In this document: one piece after another, positions 1-10,026 of the stretch
Layout: each line of letters starts with the position of its first letter
Numbering within the stretch: the stretch's first letter is position 1
The notes under the pieces: model-generated
Database searches by the model: none
What the model saw: only the letters and a program-made list of their open reading frames with translations
What the model was told of the DNA's origin: nothing
Origin: Neptunomonas phycophila
GTDB taxonomy: Bacteria > Pseudomonadota > Gammaproteobacteria > Pseudomonadales > Balneatricaceae
Reading direction: 5' to 3'
DNA length: 64,000 bases
Assembly (NCBI RefSeq): GCF_001922575.1
Contig: NZ_MRCI01000002.1
Span: 62,001 to 126,000 of the forward strand
Made by a program: the position numbers and the translations under genes

Positions 1-1006
1 AATTACGGGTATTGAGTCGGCGTTGTTGGACCTAGCCGGTCAAAACATGGGTTTACCGGTTGCTGACTTGTTAGGGCAATTTGGCAAGCAACGCGATGAA
101 GTTGAAGTGCTGGGTTACCTGTTTCTGCTCGGCGATCCCAAGAAAACTGATTTGCCTTACCCTGTTTGTACTAATCCCGCCGATGAATGGGACCTTGTTA
201 GAACGCAAGAAGCCTTAACACCAGAGGCCATTGCGAACTTGGCTAAGGCTGCGTTTGATCGATATGGCTTTAAAGATTTTAAACTCAAAGGTGGTGTACT
301 AGATGGCCATCAGGAAGCTGAGTGTATAGCTGCTTTATATGATGCCTTCCCCGAAGCTCGTTTGACGCTAGACCCTAATGGCGCTTGGACACTTAAACAA
401 GCCGTCGAGTATCTCACGCCAATTAAACACATGCTTAGTTACGCCGAAGATCCGTGTGGTCAAGAAGGCGCTTGGTCAGGCCGTGAAACGATGGCCGAGT
501 TTAAGCGATTAACGGGTCTTAAAACAGCCACTAATATGATCGCCACAGACTGGCAACAGTTCCGTAATACGGTGCGCTTGGATGCGGTGGATATTCCGTT
601 GGCCGATTGTCATTTCTGGACAATGCAAGGTGCTGTTGCGGTTGGCGAGTTATGCAACGAATGGGGCATGACGTGGGGGTCGCACAGTAATAACCATTTT
701 GATATTTCGTTGGCGATGATGACGCACGTGGCCGCTGCTTGCCCTGGCGAAATCACAGCGATTGATACCCATTGGATTTGGCAAGACGGGCAACGAATCA
801 CGAAAGATCCCTTAAAAATACGGGGTGGCAAGCTGACGGTTCCTAATAAGCCGGGCTTAGGCATTGAACTCGATCGTGAAAAGCTAGAAGAGGCGCATGC
901 GCTTTATAAAACATTAACTTTAGGTCAGCGTGATGATGCCATGGCGATGCAGTACTTAATACCAGGCTGGACGTTTGACCCTAAAAAACCGGCGCTTGCT
1001 CGCTAA
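1..1006 (+). CDS. gudD: Glucarate dehydratase, 5'-truncated by window edge
   Basis: Dehydrates D-glucarate to 5-keto-4-deoxyglucarate, the first step of glucarate catabolism in the cytoplasm. The reading frame is open from base 2, so the N-terminal part of the gene lies before the window; a TTG at 23 is an internal codon, not a start. The visible 330 or so residues match the enolase-superfamily barrel of GudD closely: the FKLKGG strand carrying the catalytic Lys, the LDPNGAW metal-ligand Asp, the AEDPCG metal-ligand Glu, [10 protein letters not shown], the GSHSNNH segment with the catalytic His, and the [12 protein letters not shown]-terminus typical of the family. It is followed by a FadR-type regulator and 2,5-dioxovalerate dehydrogenase, which supports glucarate (or glucarate/galactarate) as substrate. 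GudD is distinguished from GudX paralogues only by overall similarity, so symbol confidence is a little below family confidence. Confidence 0.93.
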   Translation, partial: ITGIESALLDLAGQNMGLPVADLLGQFGKQRDEVEVLGYLFLLGDPKKTDLPYPVCTNPADEWDLVRTQEALTPEAIANLAKAAFDRYGFKDFKLKGGVLDGHQEAECIAALYDAFPEARLTLDPNGAWTLKQAVEYLTPIKHMLSYAEDPCGQEGAWSGRETMAEFKRLTGLKTATNMIATDWQQFRNTVRLDAVDIPLADCHFWTMQGAVAVGELCNEWGMTWGSHSNNHFDISLAMMTHVAAACPGEITAIDTHWIWQDGQRITKDPLKIRGGKLTVPNKPGLGIELDREKLEEAHALYKTLTLGQRDDAMAMQYLIPGWTFDPKKPALAR

Positions 1007-1059
1007 GTAACGCTGGGGTAATGTACGCACTGCTAATGTAATCTGTGGATAAGTGTGTC

Positions 1060-1818
1060 ATGAGTAATCTGGAAAAGTCAGGATCGACGTTTCAATTTGA
1101 GCGCGTAGGCCAAACGGGTAGTCTTGCGTCTCATGTAGCGAAGCAACTGGAAAGTCAGATTACGACTGGCGCAATTGGTATTGGTGAAAAATTACCTACA
1201 GAGAATCAACTCTGTGAATTGTTTGGCGTGAGCCGAACCGTGATACGTGAAGCGATCACCCAGCTTAAGTCATTGGGCTTAGTCGAGACACGACGCGGTG
1301 TCGGTACGACTGTTATGCGCAGTCAGCCAACTGAAACCATGTACGCTTATACCATTAACCCAACGGCTGTAGAGGATATTTTAAATATCCTTGAAATGCG
1401 TTTGAGTGTTGAGACCGCCGCCGCCGAATTTGCGGCCATTCGACACGATAGTGCAGATATGCAGCGGATGGAGCAGAGCTTAGCTGCCTTCAATAACGCG
1501 CTAGAACGAGGCGAGCAGGCCCGCAAAGAAGATTATGATTTTCATCTTGCGATAAGCCTAGCGACTAAGAACCCGTTCTTCCGTCAGTTTTATGAGCAGT
1601 TCAATAAAAACGTTATCCCACGAGCAAAGTTGGTGAATACCAATCTGGATCAGGTAGCAACCGATGCGTATCTACAGCGTGTTAAAGAAGAACACGAAGA
1701 GATCTTATCGGCTATCCGCTCTAGAGATGCTGAACTCGCCCGGAAGGCGATGCATAAGCACCTTTACCGTGCTTATCACCTCTATGAAAAATACCAAACC
1801 CATAATCGCTTCGAATAA
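1060..1818 (+). CDS. GntR-family (FadR subfamily) transcriptional regulator
   Basis: A 252-residue regulator with an N-terminal GntR winged helix (about residues 20-85; CELFGVSRTVIREAI recognition segment, then a beta-wing GLVETRRGVGT) and a C-terminal all-helical FCD ligand-binding domain (about 100-240) with the usual Asp/His metal-ligand pattern (DYDFHLAIS, EEHEEIL, MHKHL). Located between gudD and the 2,5-dioxovalerate dehydrogenase gene on the same strand, it is probably the local repressor of glucarate catabolism, with the sugar acid or a keto-deoxy intermediate as effector (inference). A GTG at 1045 would add five residues. ATG 1060 is preferred because a GGAT purine stretch lies about 10 bases upstream, but neither site has a strong Shine-Dalgarno sequence. 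Confidence 0.88.
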   Translation: MSNLEKSGSTFQFERVGQTGSLASHVAKQLESQITTGAIGIGEKLPTENQLCELFGVSRTVIREAITQLKSLGLVETRRGVGTTVMRSQPTETMYAYTINPTAVEDILNILEMRLSVETAAAEFAAIRHDSADMQRMEQSLAAFNNALERGEQARKEDYDFHLAISLATKNPFFRQFYEQFNKNVIPRAKLVNTNLDQVATDAYLQRVKEEHEEILSAIRSRDAELARKAMHKHLYRAYHLYEKYQTHNRFE

Positions 1819-1967
1819 GCAGCGAATGGGGTTCTGAGTAGATAACGAGTTAGGTAGTTTTGGCTCTTGTCGTGTCAGTTAGGTTTTTCAGTTAGGTGGT
1901 ACCTATCGCTTTCCGGTTATTGAACTGCTGGTTTTCCAGCACCCCCCTAATCTGACTGGAGAAGCTG

Positions 1968-3542
1968 ATGGATATTACAGGCTCTATGCTGATCGGTTCA
2001 CAAAGCGTGACTGGTACTAGCAAAACAATTTATGCAATCAACCCTGCAACCAACGAGCAGTTATCGCCAGCCTTCCATGGTGGAACGCAAGCCGATGTCA
2101 ACGCGGCTGCCGAACTCGCATGGGCAGCATTTGATGCTTATCGCGAAACAGCCCCAGAACAGCGTGCCCAGTTTTTAGAATGCATTGCTGATGAAATTTT
2201 AGCGCTGGGTGATACTCTTGTGCAGCGAGCAATGGCCGAAAGTGGTTTGCCGCAAGCTCGTATCGAAGGTGAGCGTGGCCGTACAATGGGGCAGTTAAAA
2301 TTATTCGCCAATGTTGTGCGTACCGGTAACTATTTAGATGTACGCATTGACCCAGCGATGCCTGATCGTGCCCCACTGCCACGTAATGACTTGCGCTTGC
2401 GCACTATTGCGTTAGGACCTGTGGCTGTTTTTGGCGCAAGTAACTTTCCTCTCGCTTTTTCAGTAGCCGGAGGTGATACGGCGTCAGCCCTAGCAGCAGG
2501 CTGCCCTGTTGTCGTAAAAGCACATTCGGCACATCCCGGTACGTCAGAACTGGTGGGTAAAGCGATTCAGACTGCCGTTAAGAAATCCGGCATGCCTGAA
2601 GGTGTGTTTTCGTTATTGTTTGGCTCTGGCCGTGAAGTAGGCGCCGAGTTGGTGAAACATCCGCTGATTAAAGCCGTTGGTTTTACCGGATCTCGCAGTG
2701 GCGGCACGGCGTTGATGAATATTGCTGCAAATCGTCCGGAGCCTATTCCTGTCTATGCCGAAATGAGCAGTATAAATCCGGTGTTTTTGATGCCTGCGGC
2801 ATTAAAAGCTCGTGGTGAGGCGCTGGGTAAAGGCTTTGTAGGCTCATTAACCATGGGTGCTGGTCAATTCTGTACTAATCCGGGCTTAGTCATTGCCGTT
2901 GATAGCCCTGAGCTTGATGGCTTCTTGGTGGCGGCTCAAGCCGCGTTAAAAGACGTAACGACTCAGACCATGCTTACACCGGGTATTTTCCAAGCGTATT
3001 CAAGCGGGGTTAATGCGTTAAAAAACAACGCCAATGTTGAGCAGGTAGGTGAAGGTCAAGGCAGTGCTAACCCTAACCAATGCCAAGCCGGTTTGTTCTC
3101 TACAACGGCTGCGCAATTCTTAGCCGATGATAGCCTAACCGAAGAGGTCTTCGGCGCTAGCTCGTTGGTTATAAAATGTAATGATGTTGCGGAGTTTATA
3201 AAAGTAGCAGAGCATTTAGAAGGTCAGCTTACGGCGACGATTCAGTTAGACGAAGCAGACTATGGCGATGCTGCTCAACTGCTGCCTACATTAGAGCGTA
3301 AAGCGGGTCGTATCCTGTGTAACGGTTTCCCTACTGGCGTAGAAGTGTGTCACGCGATGGTTCACGGTGGGCCATTTCCAGCAACGTCTGATAGCCGCAG
3401 TACATCGGTGGGTAGTGCAGCGATTAATCGCTTTATTCGCCCAGTGAGTTATCAGGATTTGCCGCAGGCTCTGTTGCCCGAAGCGCTTAAAGATGGAAAT
3501 CCTCTTAAATTACGTCGTTTGATGGATGGAAAATCTGAGTAA
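1968..3542 (+). CDS. 2,5-dioxovalerate (alpha-ketoglutarate semialdehyde) dehydrogenase
   Basis: Oxidises alpha-ketoglutarate semialdehyde to 2-oxoglutarate with NAD(P)+, the last step of non-phosphorylative glucarate/galactarate (or pentose) breakdown feeding the TCA cycle. The 524-residue protein is an aldehyde dehydrogenase: Rossmann region [29 protein letters not shown], the GFTGSRSGG turn, general base Glu265 (AEMSS) and nucleophile Cys302 (GQFCTNPG). The N-terminus and the [12 protein letters not shown] segment fit the KGSADH subgroup rather than betaine or succinic semialdehyde dehydrogenases. It starts at ATG 1968 behind CTGGAGAAG. It follows gudD and the GntR regulator; a strong rho-independent terminator at 3644 closes the unit. 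The dehydratase/aldolase linking the two enzymatic steps is not in the window. Confidence 0.92.
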   Translation: MDITGSMLIGSQSVTGTSKTIYAINPATNEQLSPAFHGGTQADVNAAAELAWAAFDAYRETAPEQRAQFLECIADEILALGDTLVQRAMAESGLPQARIEGERGRTMGQLKLFANVVRTGNYLDVRIDPAMPDRAPLPRNDLRLRTIALGPVAVFGASNFPLAFSVAGGDTASALAAGCPVVVKAHSAHPGTSELVGKAIQTAVKKSGMPEGVFSLLFGSGREVGAELVKHPLIKAVGFTGSRSGGTALMNIAANRPEPIPVYAEMSSINPVFLMPAALKARGEALGKGFVGSLTMGAGQFCTNPGLVIAVDSPELDGFLVAAQAALKDVTTQTMLTPGIFQAYSSGVNALKNNANVEQVGEGQGSANPNQCQAGLFSTTAAQFLADDSLTEEVFGASSLVIKCNDVAEFIKVAEHLEGQLTATIQLDEADYGDAAQLLPTLERKAGRILCNGFPTGVEVCHAMVHGGPFPATSDSRSTSVGSAAINRFIRPVSYQDLPQALLPEALKDGNPLKLRRLMDGKSE

Positions 3543-3643
3543 GTATTGTGTGCTGATCTTCTTCTGTCGGGATGATCACGTGATGCGCGCCTGTCGATAA
3601 GCTGTTAGGCGCTTTATTGCTGGCGATCATGTCGCTTTCTTTA

Positions 3644-3667
3644 CCCGATCTTGAATCGGGTTTTTTT
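3644..3667 (+). terminator. Rho-independent terminator of glucarate operon
   Basis: A perfect 6-bp stem (CCCGAT / ATCGGG) with a 5-base loop is followed directly by seven T residues, about 100 bases after the dehydrogenase stop codon. Confidence 0.9.
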
Positions 3668-3748
3668 ATGCGTAAATATAAGGACTTGAATGTGCTTATT
3701 TAGTAAGCACGCTATCACCTCACGCTTAACTAGGGTATAAAGTGCAGC

Positions 3749-4603
3749 ATGAAAACCCCTAAAGAAATACAACCATTAGTAGACGATGGTATCGTCGATG
3801 AAGTGCTCCATGCTGTACTTAGCGGTAAGGAAGCAAGTGTCTACGCGGTACGCTGTGGCGACGAAGTACGTTGCGCTAAGGTATATAAAGAAGCCTACAA
3901 ACGCAGCTTTAAAAAAGCGGCTCAGTACCAAGAAGGCCGCAAAGTCCGCAATAGTCGACGTGCACGCGCGATGGAAAAACATTCCAAGTTTGGCCGAGAC
4001 CAGCAAGAAGAGGCGTGGCAAAACGCTGAAGTAAATGCTTTATATGCACTTGATAGAGCCGGTGTACGTGTGCCTAAACCGTTTGGTTGTTTTAACGGTG
4101 TGCTGCTTATGGAAATGGTTACTGATGAAGACGGTGACGTTGCGCCGCGCTTAAACGATGTGAGTATGAGTGCAGAGCAAGCGATTGAAGACCATGCCGT
4201 AATGATGCACTACGTAAAGCTCATGCTGTGTGCTGGCTTGGTACATGGTGATTTGTCTGAGTTTAATGTGTTAGTCAATGAAGGAGGTCCTGTTATCATC
4301 GACCTGCCTCAAGCGGTTGATGCGGCTGCCAATAATAACGCCGAAGCGATGTTGACGCGTGATATAGAAAATATCACGAACTATTATGGACAGTTTGCTC
4401 CAGAGTTACTCGCTACACGTTATGCGCAAGAAATGTGGGCTCTTTTTGAAGCCGGGGATTTGACGCCGCAGTCAGAGTTAACCGGTGAGTTTACCGATGA
4501 TAATGTCAGTGCTGATATTGATAGTGTGATGCTGGCTATTAAAGATGCGTTTGACGAAGAACAAGCTCGCCAAGAGCGCATGCGAGAAGCGGCTGACGAA
4601 TAA
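3749..4603 (+). CDS. RIO1-family serine protein kinase
   Basis: A 284-residue atypical protein kinase of the RIO family, which in archaea and eukaryotes acts in ribosome maturation; the bacterial branch is less understood. Visible signatures: the flexible-loop segment GKEASVYAV with ATP-binding AKVYK, a basic stretch KVRNSRRARAMEK, the catalytic loop HGDLSEFNVL (His166, Asp168, Asn173) and metal-binding IIDLPQAVD (Asp185). The C-terminal 60 residues are acidic and helix-prone. All catalytic residues are intact, so activity is expected. It stands alone after a terminator and is convergent with the yqaA-like gene, three bases separating the stop codons, so no partner can be inferred from operon structure. 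Confidence 0.92.
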   Translation: MKTPKEIQPLVDDGIVDEVLHAVLSGKEASVYAVRCGDEVRCAKVYKEAYKRSFKKAAQYQEGRKVRNSRRARAMEKHSKFGRDQQEEAWQNAEVNALYALDRAGVRVPKPFGCFNGVLLMEMVTDEDGDVAPRLNDVSMSAEQAIEDHAVMMHYVKLMLCAGLVHGDLSEFNVLVNEGGPVIIDLPQAVDAAANNNAEAMLTRDIENITNYYGQFAPELLATRYAQEMWALFEAGDLTPQSELTGEFTDDNVSADIDSVMLAIKDAFDEEQARQERMREAADE

Positions 4604-4606
4604 CGG

Positions 4607-5047
4607 TTAGCCCACCTTTAAGATTAAATAACTGGCAATAATATAACGCGCTGCTTTACCCACAGTGACTAGCACAACAAACCAGTGTAAACGAATACGT
4701 AATATACCCGCTAACACAGTGAGCGGGTCTCCTATAAAAGGGAGCCATGTAAAGAGTAGGGCAATAATTCCGTATTTCTTAAAGTGTTGCTCGGCTCTTA
4801 CAAACTCCTCCTCGCTCATTCTTAGCCATTTTTTTATCAGGCTTAAGCTTGCCCAATACCCCAACGCATAATTGGTCATCGATCCTAATACGTTGCCTAT
4901 AGTAGCAACGACAACCAACATACTAGGCGATAAACCGCTGAGTAATAGTGGTGCGAGCACGACCACAGACCCTAAGGGTAGGATTGTCGCGGATAAAAAA
5001 GCAGCAATGAATAAGCCGGTGTATCCCAGCTCGGTAAAGTATTCCAT
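4607..5047 (-). CDS. YqaA-type DedA/VTT-domain inner-membrane protein
   Basis: A 146-residue membrane protein with about four hydrophobic segments, matching the small DedA/SNARE-associated (VTT) proteins such as E. coli YqaA: GNVLGSMTNYALG, KKYGIIALLFTWLPFIGDPLTVLAG and KAARYI near the C-terminus. DedA relatives are implicated in lipid scrambling and membrane homeostasis; the role of this branch is not established. A longer reading frame to ATG 5143 exists, but its first 32 codons run through the terminator hairpin of the upstream DUF1329 gene and resemble no family N-terminus, so ATG 5047 (MEYFTELG) is chosen. No clear Shine-Dalgarno sequence precedes it. Convergent with the RIO kinase gene. 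Confidence 0.85.
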   Translation of the reverse strand: MEYFTELGYTGLFIAAFLSATILPLGSVVVLAPLLLSGLSPSMLVVVATIGNVLGSMTNYALGYWASLSLIKKWLRMSEEEFVRAEQHFKKYGIIALLFTWLPFIGDPLTVLAGILRIRLHWFVVLVTVGKAARYIIASYLILKVG

Positions 5048-5128
5048 GGCGGTTGGATTGTAATTGCTAAGAAAAGTGCGCCTATTCAACACACTTACTA
5101 GGTAAAAGGGAAGGCCAGCGCTAGATAT

Positions 5129-5154
5129 AAAAAAGCCCTGCATAGGCAGGGCTG
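5129..5154 (-). terminator. Rho-independent terminator after DUF1329 gene
   Basis: Read leftward, AGCCCTGCC and GGCAGGGCT type arms pair around a short loop (plus-strand arms AGCCCTGC and GCAGGGCT) and are followed by a T-run (plus strand AAAAAA at about 5129). It ends the DUF1302-DUF1329 transcript. Confidence 0.85.
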
Positions 5155-5177
5155 AAAGGGATGTTGCAGGAAAGGGG

Positions 5178-6524
5178 TTAGCGTCCCATGCGACGAATCG
5201 CTTGCGGCGTAAAGTCGCTGTGTTTGAATACTTCTTTAAAGTCTAAGCCTTGGCCTTCTTCGTTAGTTAAACCACTGGCTAGGTAACGGCCTGATTGCAG
5301 ATCGTAGAGCATTTCGCCGGCAATCCAAGGCGTTTGAGCATCACGGAATTGCATTTCGTGAGCTTCGCCTACTCGCCATAATTCTCCACGGCCATCGTAA
5401 TGATCGACAATGGCGGCTTGCCAAGTGTCTTCATCAATAAAGAAAGTACGTTTTGCGTAAACGTGGCGTGCGCCTTCTTTTAGTGTGGCTTCAACTTGCC
5501 ACACTCTATGTAGTTCGTATCGCAAGTGATCAGGGTTTGGGTGGCCCGCTTGTAGGATGTCACTGTATTTTAAGTTACGGTCCGCCAGCTTGAAGCTGTT
5601 ATACGGGATGTACAGTTCTTTCTTGCCCACTAGTTTCCAATTGTAGCGGTCAGGAGCCCCGTTAAACATATCCAAGTTGTCAGTTGTGCGCTGACCATCG
5701 GTAGCCGTGCCGGGGGCGTCATAAGCAATTTGCGGCGCTAAACGAACGCGGCGTTGTCCTGCGTTATAGCTCCATGCTTGTCGTGGCTGTTCAACTTGGT
5801 TCATGGTTTCATGAACGAGCAAGATATTACCGGTTAAGCGTGCCGGTGCCTGAACTTCTTGCACAAAGTAGAAGAGGATGTTGTTATCGCTTTTTTCATC
5901 GTAGCCTTCGGCTAAATAGCTTGGCCATGCCATTTTTTCATTAATTTTTACTGCCGTATAAGCACCGTTTGCTTGAACGGGTACTTGCACGAAAGTACGC
6001 TCAACAGACCCGCCTCGATAGCGCGTGATGTGGTTCCAAATGGCTTCTAAGCCGTTTTGCGGTATTGGGAATGGGATGCCTTCGGCAAAGCCGGTAATGC
6101 CATTTCCGTCGCTAGTTAGGTTCGCTTGAGTCGCATTTTTAAGGGTGCCCTCATTAATTTTTGCAGGCACAGATGCTGTTCGATGCGTTGGGTAAACTGG
6201 CATTCTGAAAGTATCAGGGTACTTTTTCAGCATGGCAATTTGACCGTCTGAAAGGTGAGCTTTGTATTGATCAACATTAGCGGCGGTAATGGTAAACAAA
6301 GGCTGCTCGTTAGCGAATGGATCTGAGTAACGGTCAGTACCACTAAGGGTACCGCTCCATGCTGGGATTGTTCCATCACTATTGGCTGATTTTTCTCCGC
6401 CTAATGGCGTGAGTGATTGACCAAGTTTGGCAGCTTGATCGGCTGAAACACCAGCCAAAGCAGCACCGCTCATGGCTAAAGAGATAGCTGATGCGATCAG
6501 CATTTTACGGGTACGTAGTAACAT
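5178..6524 (-). CDS. DUF1329 exported protein
   Basis: A 448-residue exported protein of the DUF1329 family, beta-rich and related in fold to outer-membrane lipoprotein carriers of the LolA/LolB type. A signal peptide is clear (MLLRTRKMLIASAISLAMSG, cleavage near ALA-GVS), without a lipobox. Conserved family features include the N-terminal LGQSLTPLGGEKSAN, IPAWSG, YVYGRRTFFIDEDTW-like region (here KRTFFIDEDTW) and YDGRGELWR. ATG 6524 is chosen over an upstream in-frame GTG/ATG because AGGAG (plus CTCCT 6532-6536) sits 7 bases before it. It directly follows the DUF1302 gene, the usual pairing in Pseudomonas and marine gammaproteobacteria. Proposed role (inference): moving hydrophobic compounds across the envelope, with DUF1302 as the outer-membrane partner. 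Confidence 0.9.
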   Translation of the reverse strand: MLLRTRKMLIASAISLAMSGAALAGVSADQAAKLGQSLTPLGGEKSANSDGTIPAWSGTLSGTDRYSDPFANEQPLFTITAANVDQYKAHLSDGQIAMLKKYPDTFRMPVYPTHRTASVPAKINEGTLKNATQANLTSDGNGITGFAEGIPFPIPQNGLEAIWNHITRYRGGSVERTFVQVPVQANGAYTAVKINEKMAWPSYLAEGYDEKSDNNILFYFVQEVQAPARLTGNILLVHETMNQVEQPRQAWSYNAGQRRVRLAPQIAYDAPGTATDGQRTTDNLDMFNGAPDRYNWKLVGKKELYIPYNSFKLADRNLKYSDILQAGHPNPDHLRYELHRVWQVEATLKEGARHVYAKRTFFIDEDTWQAAIVDHYDGRGELWRVGEAHEMQFRDAQTPWIAGEMLYDLQSGRYLASGLTNEEGQGLDFKEVFKHSDFTPQAIRRMGR

Positions 6525-6547
6525 AAATAAACTCCTGCTTCTCACAA

Positions 6548-8509
6548 TCAAAACGCAACAGATGCACTTAATGAGATGAAATCACGATCTTCTAGTTCGT
6601 TGTACTTACCACCAAAGAAGTTAGTGTAAGACAGCTGCGCAGAGTAACGTTCCAAATAGTCGGCAGTTAGGCTTAAGTTAAGTGATTTTTGACCTTCACT
6701 GAAGGTTGCGCCCGGCTGAGGGCCATAACCTTTAACACCGTGCTTGAAGCTTACTTGCGGTGTTAAGTTCACACCGGAGAATGCATTCGGGTAAGAAAGG
6801 GAAGAGCGAACTACATAGCCAAATGAATCCTGAGTCACAAAGCCATCATCATCGGATGAAGTGTAACCAAATACGCCACTGCGGCCATATTTGATAGCAT
6901 TGCGGCCTTCATCGAAGTTATGGATGTGAGTCCAGCCTAGTTCACCGACTAATGCCATGCGGCTAGCGCCCATGACATTGTTAATGGTTTTAATGAAAGT
7001 GGTTTGTGCCTGAGTAACATTAAATTCCTCATAGCCATGGATTACTCCACCATAAGGTGTGGCTGCAACAATACCGCTTGCTGGGTTAGATGGGTCAGTA
7101 CCCAGTGTTAGCATGGCAGAAACCAGCATTGGACCATTCATTTGAATAGGGACATCGCGTTTGTGGCTAACTTCACCAGACCACGCTACATCGCCCAAGT
7201 TAGTGTTCCAGCTCACGCCAATCATTTTGATATCGTCAGGGTATTCAGTGAAATATTCACTATTTAATGGGGCTGTGTTGGCGACAGCAGAAACATTAGC
7301 CGCCACTGTTGCTTGGATCTGTGCTTGGACGGTTGGATTGGTTACATCTGCACCGCTATTTGCAAACTGTTGAGTAACTAAGCTGGTAATCGCTGGTGTT
7401 ACCGAAGCAGCTAGGTCCGTGGGCACAAGATTAGTCTTTACACCACTTACGATAGGTAAGCGGCTGTTGTATTTGGAAAAGTAAAAGCCAAATTCGGTAT
7501 TGTTCATTGATTCGGAGAAGTAGCGGGCGGCTAGACCAAACTGATCATTATCGCTGCCTTCACGCACTCCGTCACTATTACGCTCAACCACAGGACTAAT
7601 GCCTGTAAGGCTCCAAGGTGATGTGAGGCCTAGCTGATTGTAATAAGTGCTGTCGTTTACTGCATTGAGAGCGCCCGAGTTAATACGAATGCCGTTACAC
7701 CCTTCAGATGCAAAATCGTTTGCCGAAAAATAAGTACCACATCCTTCTTCGACTGTTTGATCCCAACCAAACTGATAAAAACCTTCGATACTGAGGTTGT
7801 CAGTTACGCCCAAAGAGGCGAATGCCATGGTGGAAGGTAATAAGGCTTCTTTTACTTCTGCTCCAGGGCGGCGGAATGCACTTACGTCCAGAGGGTTGAT
7901 GGAGTTCAAGCCGCCTTGGATAAAGGTGCTTTCACCCCAGTTGATGACTTGGCGGCCCACGCGAACGTCCAAAGGCATGTTACCCACATCGAAGTAGCCG
8001 TATACGTAAGCGTCGAGGATCTCAGCGCCACTAAATTTGGCATAATCGTTGAACCCACTATCGTCGAGTTGATCGTTAGAACTGTATCCGTTGACTGTAT
8101 TTCCATGTCCACGTTTGCCGTTCATTAGCTCAAAATCAGCCCAGTATTTACCGCTGATACGTGCGCCAAAGTTGCGATAGTCGAGAGATAGCTCGTGAAA
8201 ACCTTTAAGGGTACGAGAGAAAGTGTCACCCTGTTTGAAGTTCTGGGTACCATCGTCAAAGCTACCCGAACCTGATCCTGAACCACCATTCGGTTGAGAA
8301 ATAAGGTCATTGTCGGCGTCATTTAAACGCCAGCTAGCGCCTACCGATAGCTGTGAGTCAAAACGTCCTTCCACTTCGCCTAGTTGGAATTCTAGCCCAT
8401 ATGCTTGGCCTGCAATGGTTGTGGCTAGTAGTGCTGGGAAGAGCTTGCGCCGCATGTTAAATGCTGCATGAGGAGCCGATGAGCTCGCAGGGAGATTTTT
8501 TATTGCCAT
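6548..8509 (-). CDS. DUF1302 outer-membrane beta-barrel protein
   Basis: A 653-residue DUF1302 protein predicted to form an outer-membrane barrel: signal peptide (MRRKLFPALLATTIAGQAYG), LEFQLGEVEGRFDSQLSVGASW at the mature start (family hallmark, split here as two motifs), many alternating aromatic strands, GRQVINWGEST, and a terminal strand ending SLSASVAF with C-terminal Phe as in barrel proteins. Gly/Ser repeat GSGSGS around residue 80 looks like an extracellular loop. ATG 8509 is chosen because AGGTG (8516-8520 on the complement) lies 6 bases upstream; a GTG at 8518 overlaps that site. It is first gene of the leftward unit with DUF1329 and is divergent from an AraC-family regulator. The substrate is unknown; fatty acid, alkane or sterol-like molecules are guesses from neighbours. 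Confidence 0.9.
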   Translation of the reverse strand: MAIKNLPASSSAPHAAFNMRRKLFPALLATTIAGQAYGLEFQLGEVEGRFDSQLSVGASWRLNDADNDLISQPNGGSGSGSGSFDDGTQNFKQGDTFSRTLKGFHELSLDYRNFGARISGKYWADFELMNGKRGHGNTVNGYSSNDQLDDSGFNDYAKFSGAEILDAYVYGYFDVGNMPLDVRVGRQVINWGESTFIQGGLNSINPLDVSAFRRPGAEVKEALLPSTMAFASLGVTDNLSIEGFYQFGWDQTVEEGCGTYFSANDFASEGCNGIRINSGALNAVNDSTYYNQLGLTSPWSLTGISPVVERNSDGVREGSDNDQFGLAARYFSESMNNTEFGFYFSKYNSRLPIVSGVKTNLVPTDLAASVTPAITSLVTQQFANSGADVTNPTVQAQIQATVAANVSAVANTAPLNSEYFTEYPDDIKMIGVSWNTNLGDVAWSGEVSHKRDVPIQMNGPMLVSAMLTLGTDPSNPASGIVAATPYGGVIHGYEEFNVTQAQTTFIKTINNVMGASRMALVGELGWTHIHNFDEGRNAIKYGRSGVFGYTSSDDDGFVTQDSFGYVVRSSLSYPNAFSGVNLTPQVSFKHGVKGYGPQPGATFSEGQKSLNLSLTADYLERYSAQLSYTNFFGGKYNELEDRDFISLSASVAF

Positions 8510-8818
8510 TTCGTTCACCTAAAATTTTTATTGTTTTTAGCAACGGCTCAAATACTGCACAGTTGAGCGCCTTGGGTGTTTAGCGCTCAACTTTTAAATG
8601 ACCCGCACACGCTGCTAAATCAATAATCCCTTTGATTTGTTGAGTGTTGCGGGTAAGTATAGCGTGTAAATAATCATCTACACTGAACAAATGCACAACA
8701 ATAGCAAAACTCGCCATTTTTTATGACAAAAGAGTGCGCAAGTTCAATTGATCTATAGGAAACAGGCTTTAGAATGGAGTTAACAATAACAAAAAACGTC
8801 ACACCTTCGGGAGGCTCT

Positions 8819-9874
8819 ATGGAGCGGATGATTACTGTACCCAATGGTTATGTGAAGCACCTTCTTAGTCACGCACGGCTGCAAGGTTACGATCTTAATA
8901 ATTTGCTATCCCATGTTGGGATTAATCCTGAAGATATCGAAAAGCAGACAGAGTTCCCGGCTGACAAATTCGGGCAACTTTATCAGCGTATTATCTGGAT
9001 TACCCAAGATGAATCGTTTGGGATGCTCAGTGGAGGCCGCGTGCCAAATGGTACATTCCGTATGATGTGCCATTCGATCATTCATTGTAAAACGTTGGAG
9101 AAGGCGCTCAGGCGTTGTAGCGATTTTTACGAAATTTGCCGCGGTTCTAAAGTGAAGCCTGTGGTCATACGCAAAGGGCGTTATGCAAAAATATCTTTTG
9201 CGCCGACTCAAGAGCTCACGCACGATGAGTTTTCACAGCTGTTAGGTAATGAAACACCGGACCAAATTCGGACATCACTGTCGGTTTGGCAGCATTTTAC
9301 CAGCTGGCTAATAGGAACGCGTTTGGAACTCAAAGCGGCTTATTTCTCTTTTGCTAAACCGGATAATGCTGAGTATTACGAAACCTTGTTTCGCTCAGAA
9401 ATACGCTTTGATCAGCATGATAACGCGATTGTTTTCCCAGCCCGTTACTTGGATTACCCCATCATACAAAATGAAGAGAGCCTGCACGGCTTTCTAAAAA
9501 CAGCGCCTTATCAGCTTTTGGTGATGGTTGATGATGACAAAAGCTTGAAGTCACAGGTCATCGCGATGATTGGCAAAGATTTTAGTCGCGAAATGCCCAG
9601 TGCAGATGAAGTGGCGAATGTGCTGCACATGTCGGTATCTACACTTCGTCGTCGACTATTAGACGAAGGCACCTCCTATCAAAAAATAAAAGATGATTGC
9701 CGAAAAGGTGCGGCGATCAATTATATGAATTCCCCCCAGTTGTCGATTAATGATGTGGCAGGTTTGATGGGGTTTGATGAGCCTTCTGCTTTCTTTCGCT
9801 CTTTTAAAAAATGGACAGGTATGACACCTGGCGAATACCGAAAAAGTGAGGACTATAATCGCCAGTTTGACTAG
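8819..9874 (+). CDS. AraC-family transcriptional regulator
   Basis: A 351-residue regulator with an N-terminal arabinose-binding-like domain of the OruR/ArgR-type (PF12625 group; ITVPNGYVKHLL start, FGQLYQRI, GGRVPNGTFRMMCHS) and a C-terminal double helix-turn-helix (about residues 260-345: SADEVANVLHMSVSTLRRRL, then VAGLMGFDEPSAFFRSFKKWTGMTPGEYR, shortened here). ATG 8819 has GGAGG four bases upstream; ATG 8774, 15 codons earlier, is possible with a distant AGGA. The gene is divergent from DUF1302/DUF1329 and faces the acyl-CoA dehydrogenase unit, so it likely controls one or both in response to a lipid-like ligand (inference). Confidence 0.9.
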   Translation: MERMITVPNGYVKHLLSHARLQGYDLNNLLSHVGINPEDIEKQTEFPADKFGQLYQRIIWITQDESFGMLSGGRVPNGTFRMMCHSIIHCKTLEKALRRCSDFYEICRGSKVKPVVIRKGRYAKISFAPTQELTHDEFSQLLGNETPDQIRTSLSVWQHFTSWLIGTRLELKAAYFSFAKPDNAEYYETLFRSEIRFDQHDNAIVFPARYLDYPIIQNEESLHGFLKTAPYQLLVMVDDDKSLKSQVIAMIGKDFSREMPSADEVANVLHMSVSTLRRRLLDEGTSYQKIKDDCRKGAAINYMNSPQLSINDVAGLMGFDEPSAFFRSFKKWTGMTPGEYRKSEDYNRQFD

Positions 9875-10026
9875 GCTAGATAGGTGTCTGACTATTTTTG
9901 TCATAGTTTCAGGCATGTTTTGTTATTGTGATGATGACCGCTGCAGGCAATGATTACGCTACTGAAATAACAAGAATAATGCTCCGGACTTAATATTCCG
10001 TACAACGAGCATCAGGAGCCCGCGTT

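Noticed and set aside
5048-5143. N-terminal extension of the YqaA-like protein
   Set aside because: These codons include the terminator of the upstream gene and match no family N-terminus.
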